From Endomicrobium sp. (lineage in GTDB: Bacteria; Elusimicrobiota; Endomicrobiia; Endomicrobiales; Endomicrobiaceae): a stretch of 7,227 bases of DNA. Below the pieces are notes generated by a model that saw nothing but the letters and a program-made list of their open reading frames with translations, did not search any database and had not been told where the DNA came from. The position numbers were made by a program, and so were the translations under genes. The stretch lies in the NCBI GenBank assembly GCA_031255375.1, contig JAIRSP010000027.1:1-7227 (forward strand), written 5' to 3'. The number at the start of each line of letters is the position of its first letter. The first letter of the stretch is position 1. Of this stretch, positions 6,349-7,227 are shown piece by piece.

Positions 6349-7227
6349 ATGTTTAGTAAACAAAAGGAAAGAATTAATTTATTAAGGAGGTTGCTTTGAT
6401 ATTGATTCAAAAGTTGATAGAATTAAAAAACTTGAATACGAAATGTCTTCATCTGATTTTTGGAATGATAGGATTAAATCTAAAAAGATAATTGAGGAAC
6501 TTGATATTTTAAAAAATATTTATCATATATGGAATGATTTTAATAATCGAATTAATGATTTAATAGTATTAAATGAACTTGCCAAATGTGAAGATAACGA
6601 AGATTTTTGTAAGAATATTGAAGATGATAAGAATAAACTTGAAAGAGATTTATTTGATTTTGAAATTAGAATAAAACTTGATAACAAACATGATAAAAAT
6701 GATGCAATTGTGTCTATACATGCTGGAGCAGGTGGAACTGAATCGTGTGATTGGGCCCAAATATTAATGAGAATGTATTTAAAATGGGCAGAAAGTAGAA
6801 AATTTGAAACAGAAATTGTAGATATTTTGAATGGAGATGAGGCTGGGATAAAAAGTATTACTATGGTAATAAAAGGTGATTATGCTTATGGGTTTTTACA
6901 ATCAGAAATAGGAGTTCATAGGCTTGTTAGAATTTCGCCATTTGATTCAAACAAAAGAAGACACACTTCATTTAGCTCTGTTGATGTTATAGCTGTGATT
7001 AATGATAATATAAATATAATTATAAATGATAATGATATAAGAATAGATACTTACAGATCATCAGGGGCAGGTGGGCAGCATGTTAATAAGACAAATTCCG
7101 CTGTCAGAATTACTCATTTGCCAACAAAGATAATAGTCCAATCACAAAACGATCGTTCGCAGACAAAAAATAAAATAGTTGCAATGAAACTTTTAAAAGC
7201 TAGACTTTATGAGTTTGAACGTGAAAA
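6349..7227 (+). CDS. prfB: Peptide chain release factor 2 with programmed +1 frameshift, 3' end missing
   Basis: RF2 releases finished proteins at UGA and UAA stop codons. The gene is read as 6349-6396 (16 codons), then an in-frame TGA at 6397-6399 is bypassed by a +1 shift and reading continues from 6398. The 292 visible residues are roughly four fifths of a typical 365-residue RF2. The helical N-terminal domain (about 1-115) leads into the core with HAGAGGTES (124-132), the stop-codon-reading SPF tripeptide (196-198) and the catalytic GGQ (241-243) in SGAGGQHVNKT. SPF distinguishes RF2 from RF1 (PxT). The residue equivalent to E. coli position 246 is Ser (S237), whereas E. coli K-12 has the unusual Thr. 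The segment before the shift is shorter than in E. coli (16 against 25 codons). Without the shift only a 16-residue peptide would be made, so this is not a pseudogene: the downstream frame is fully open and conserved up to the window end. Confidence 0.97.
6384..6400 (+). promoter_or_regulatory. prfB programmed +1 frameshift site (RF2 autoregulation)
   Basis: An internal Shine-Dalgarno-like AAGGAGG (6384-6390) is followed by three bases (TTG) and the slippery CTT-TGA (6394-6399), the same geometry as the E. coli element. The ribosome pauses with Leu-tRNA on CTT and the in-frame UGA in the A site, while the Shine-Dalgarno pairing promotes slippage onto TTT. When RF2 is scarce, slippage wins and RF2 is made; when abundant, termination at UGA wins. 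The base after UGA is T (6400), whereas E. coli has C. The purine core is AGGAGG, a fuller anti-SD match than the AGGGGG of E. coli. Confidence 0.95.

Noticed and set aside
6349..6399. Stand-alone 16-residue leader peptide, or a frameshifted prfB pseudogene
   Set aside because: The AAGGAGG-TTG-CTT-TGA arrangement is the classic RF2 recoding site, and the +1 frame stays open and conserved to the window end.
1..7227. Reassignment of UGA to tryptophan, as in some low-GC bacteria
   Set aside because: No internal TGA occurs in the four other genes, their Trp codons are TGG, and an RF2 with SPF and GGQ motifs under UGA-based autoregulation is present.

Overview
The window carries five protein genes, all on the + strand. 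In order they are: the 3' part of an SPFH/stomatin-type membrane protein (QmcA-like), a complete hemW, a complete secA, a complete lnt (apolipoprotein N-acyltransferase), and the 5' part of prfB (release factor 2), which the window end cuts off. No tRNA, rRNA, CRISPR array, insertion sequence or phage gene is visible. The longest stretch without a gene is only 156 bases.

Organism. The DNA is very A+T-rich (G+C under about 30% by eye), with many A and T homopolymers and Lys/Asn/Ile-rich proteins. Lnt, with its full catalytic triad, points to a two-membrane (Gram-negative type) envelope. The four complete stop codons are TAA, TAA, TAA and TAG. UGA appears only as the programmed frameshift stop of prfB, and the RF2 carries the SPF motif that reads UGA, so the standard bacterial code applies. 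This gene content and composition fit a low-GC, possibly host-associated diderm bacterium. A member of the Elusimicrobiota (Endomicrobium-like) is my best guess, but it is an inference from general resemblance that the window does not prove.

Layout. Bases 1-714 hold the SPFH gene, followed by a 38-base gap. hemW occupies 753-1841. A 111-base gap with an 8-bp hairpin precedes secA (1954-4560, 868 residues). The 156-base gap before lnt holds a weak terminator candidate, an 11-bp-period direct repeat, a plausible promoter and a 17-bp A/T palindrome touching the lnt start. lnt runs 4717-6270. After 78 bases comes prfB (from 6349), read as 16 codons, an in-frame UGA and a +1 shift into the main reading frame.

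How the genes relate. SecA drives preprotein export through SecYEG. Lnt finishes the maturation of exported lipoproteins by N-acylation. The SPFH protein probably organises membrane or protease complexes. HemW is a radical-SAM heme chaperone. RF2 ends translation at UGA/UAA and controls its own synthesis through the frameshift. The genes are co-directional and closely spaced, but this looks like a run of housekeeping genes and not a dedicated pathway. I found no convincing undescribed system. The most notable elements are the prfB recoding site and the structured gap in front of lnt.
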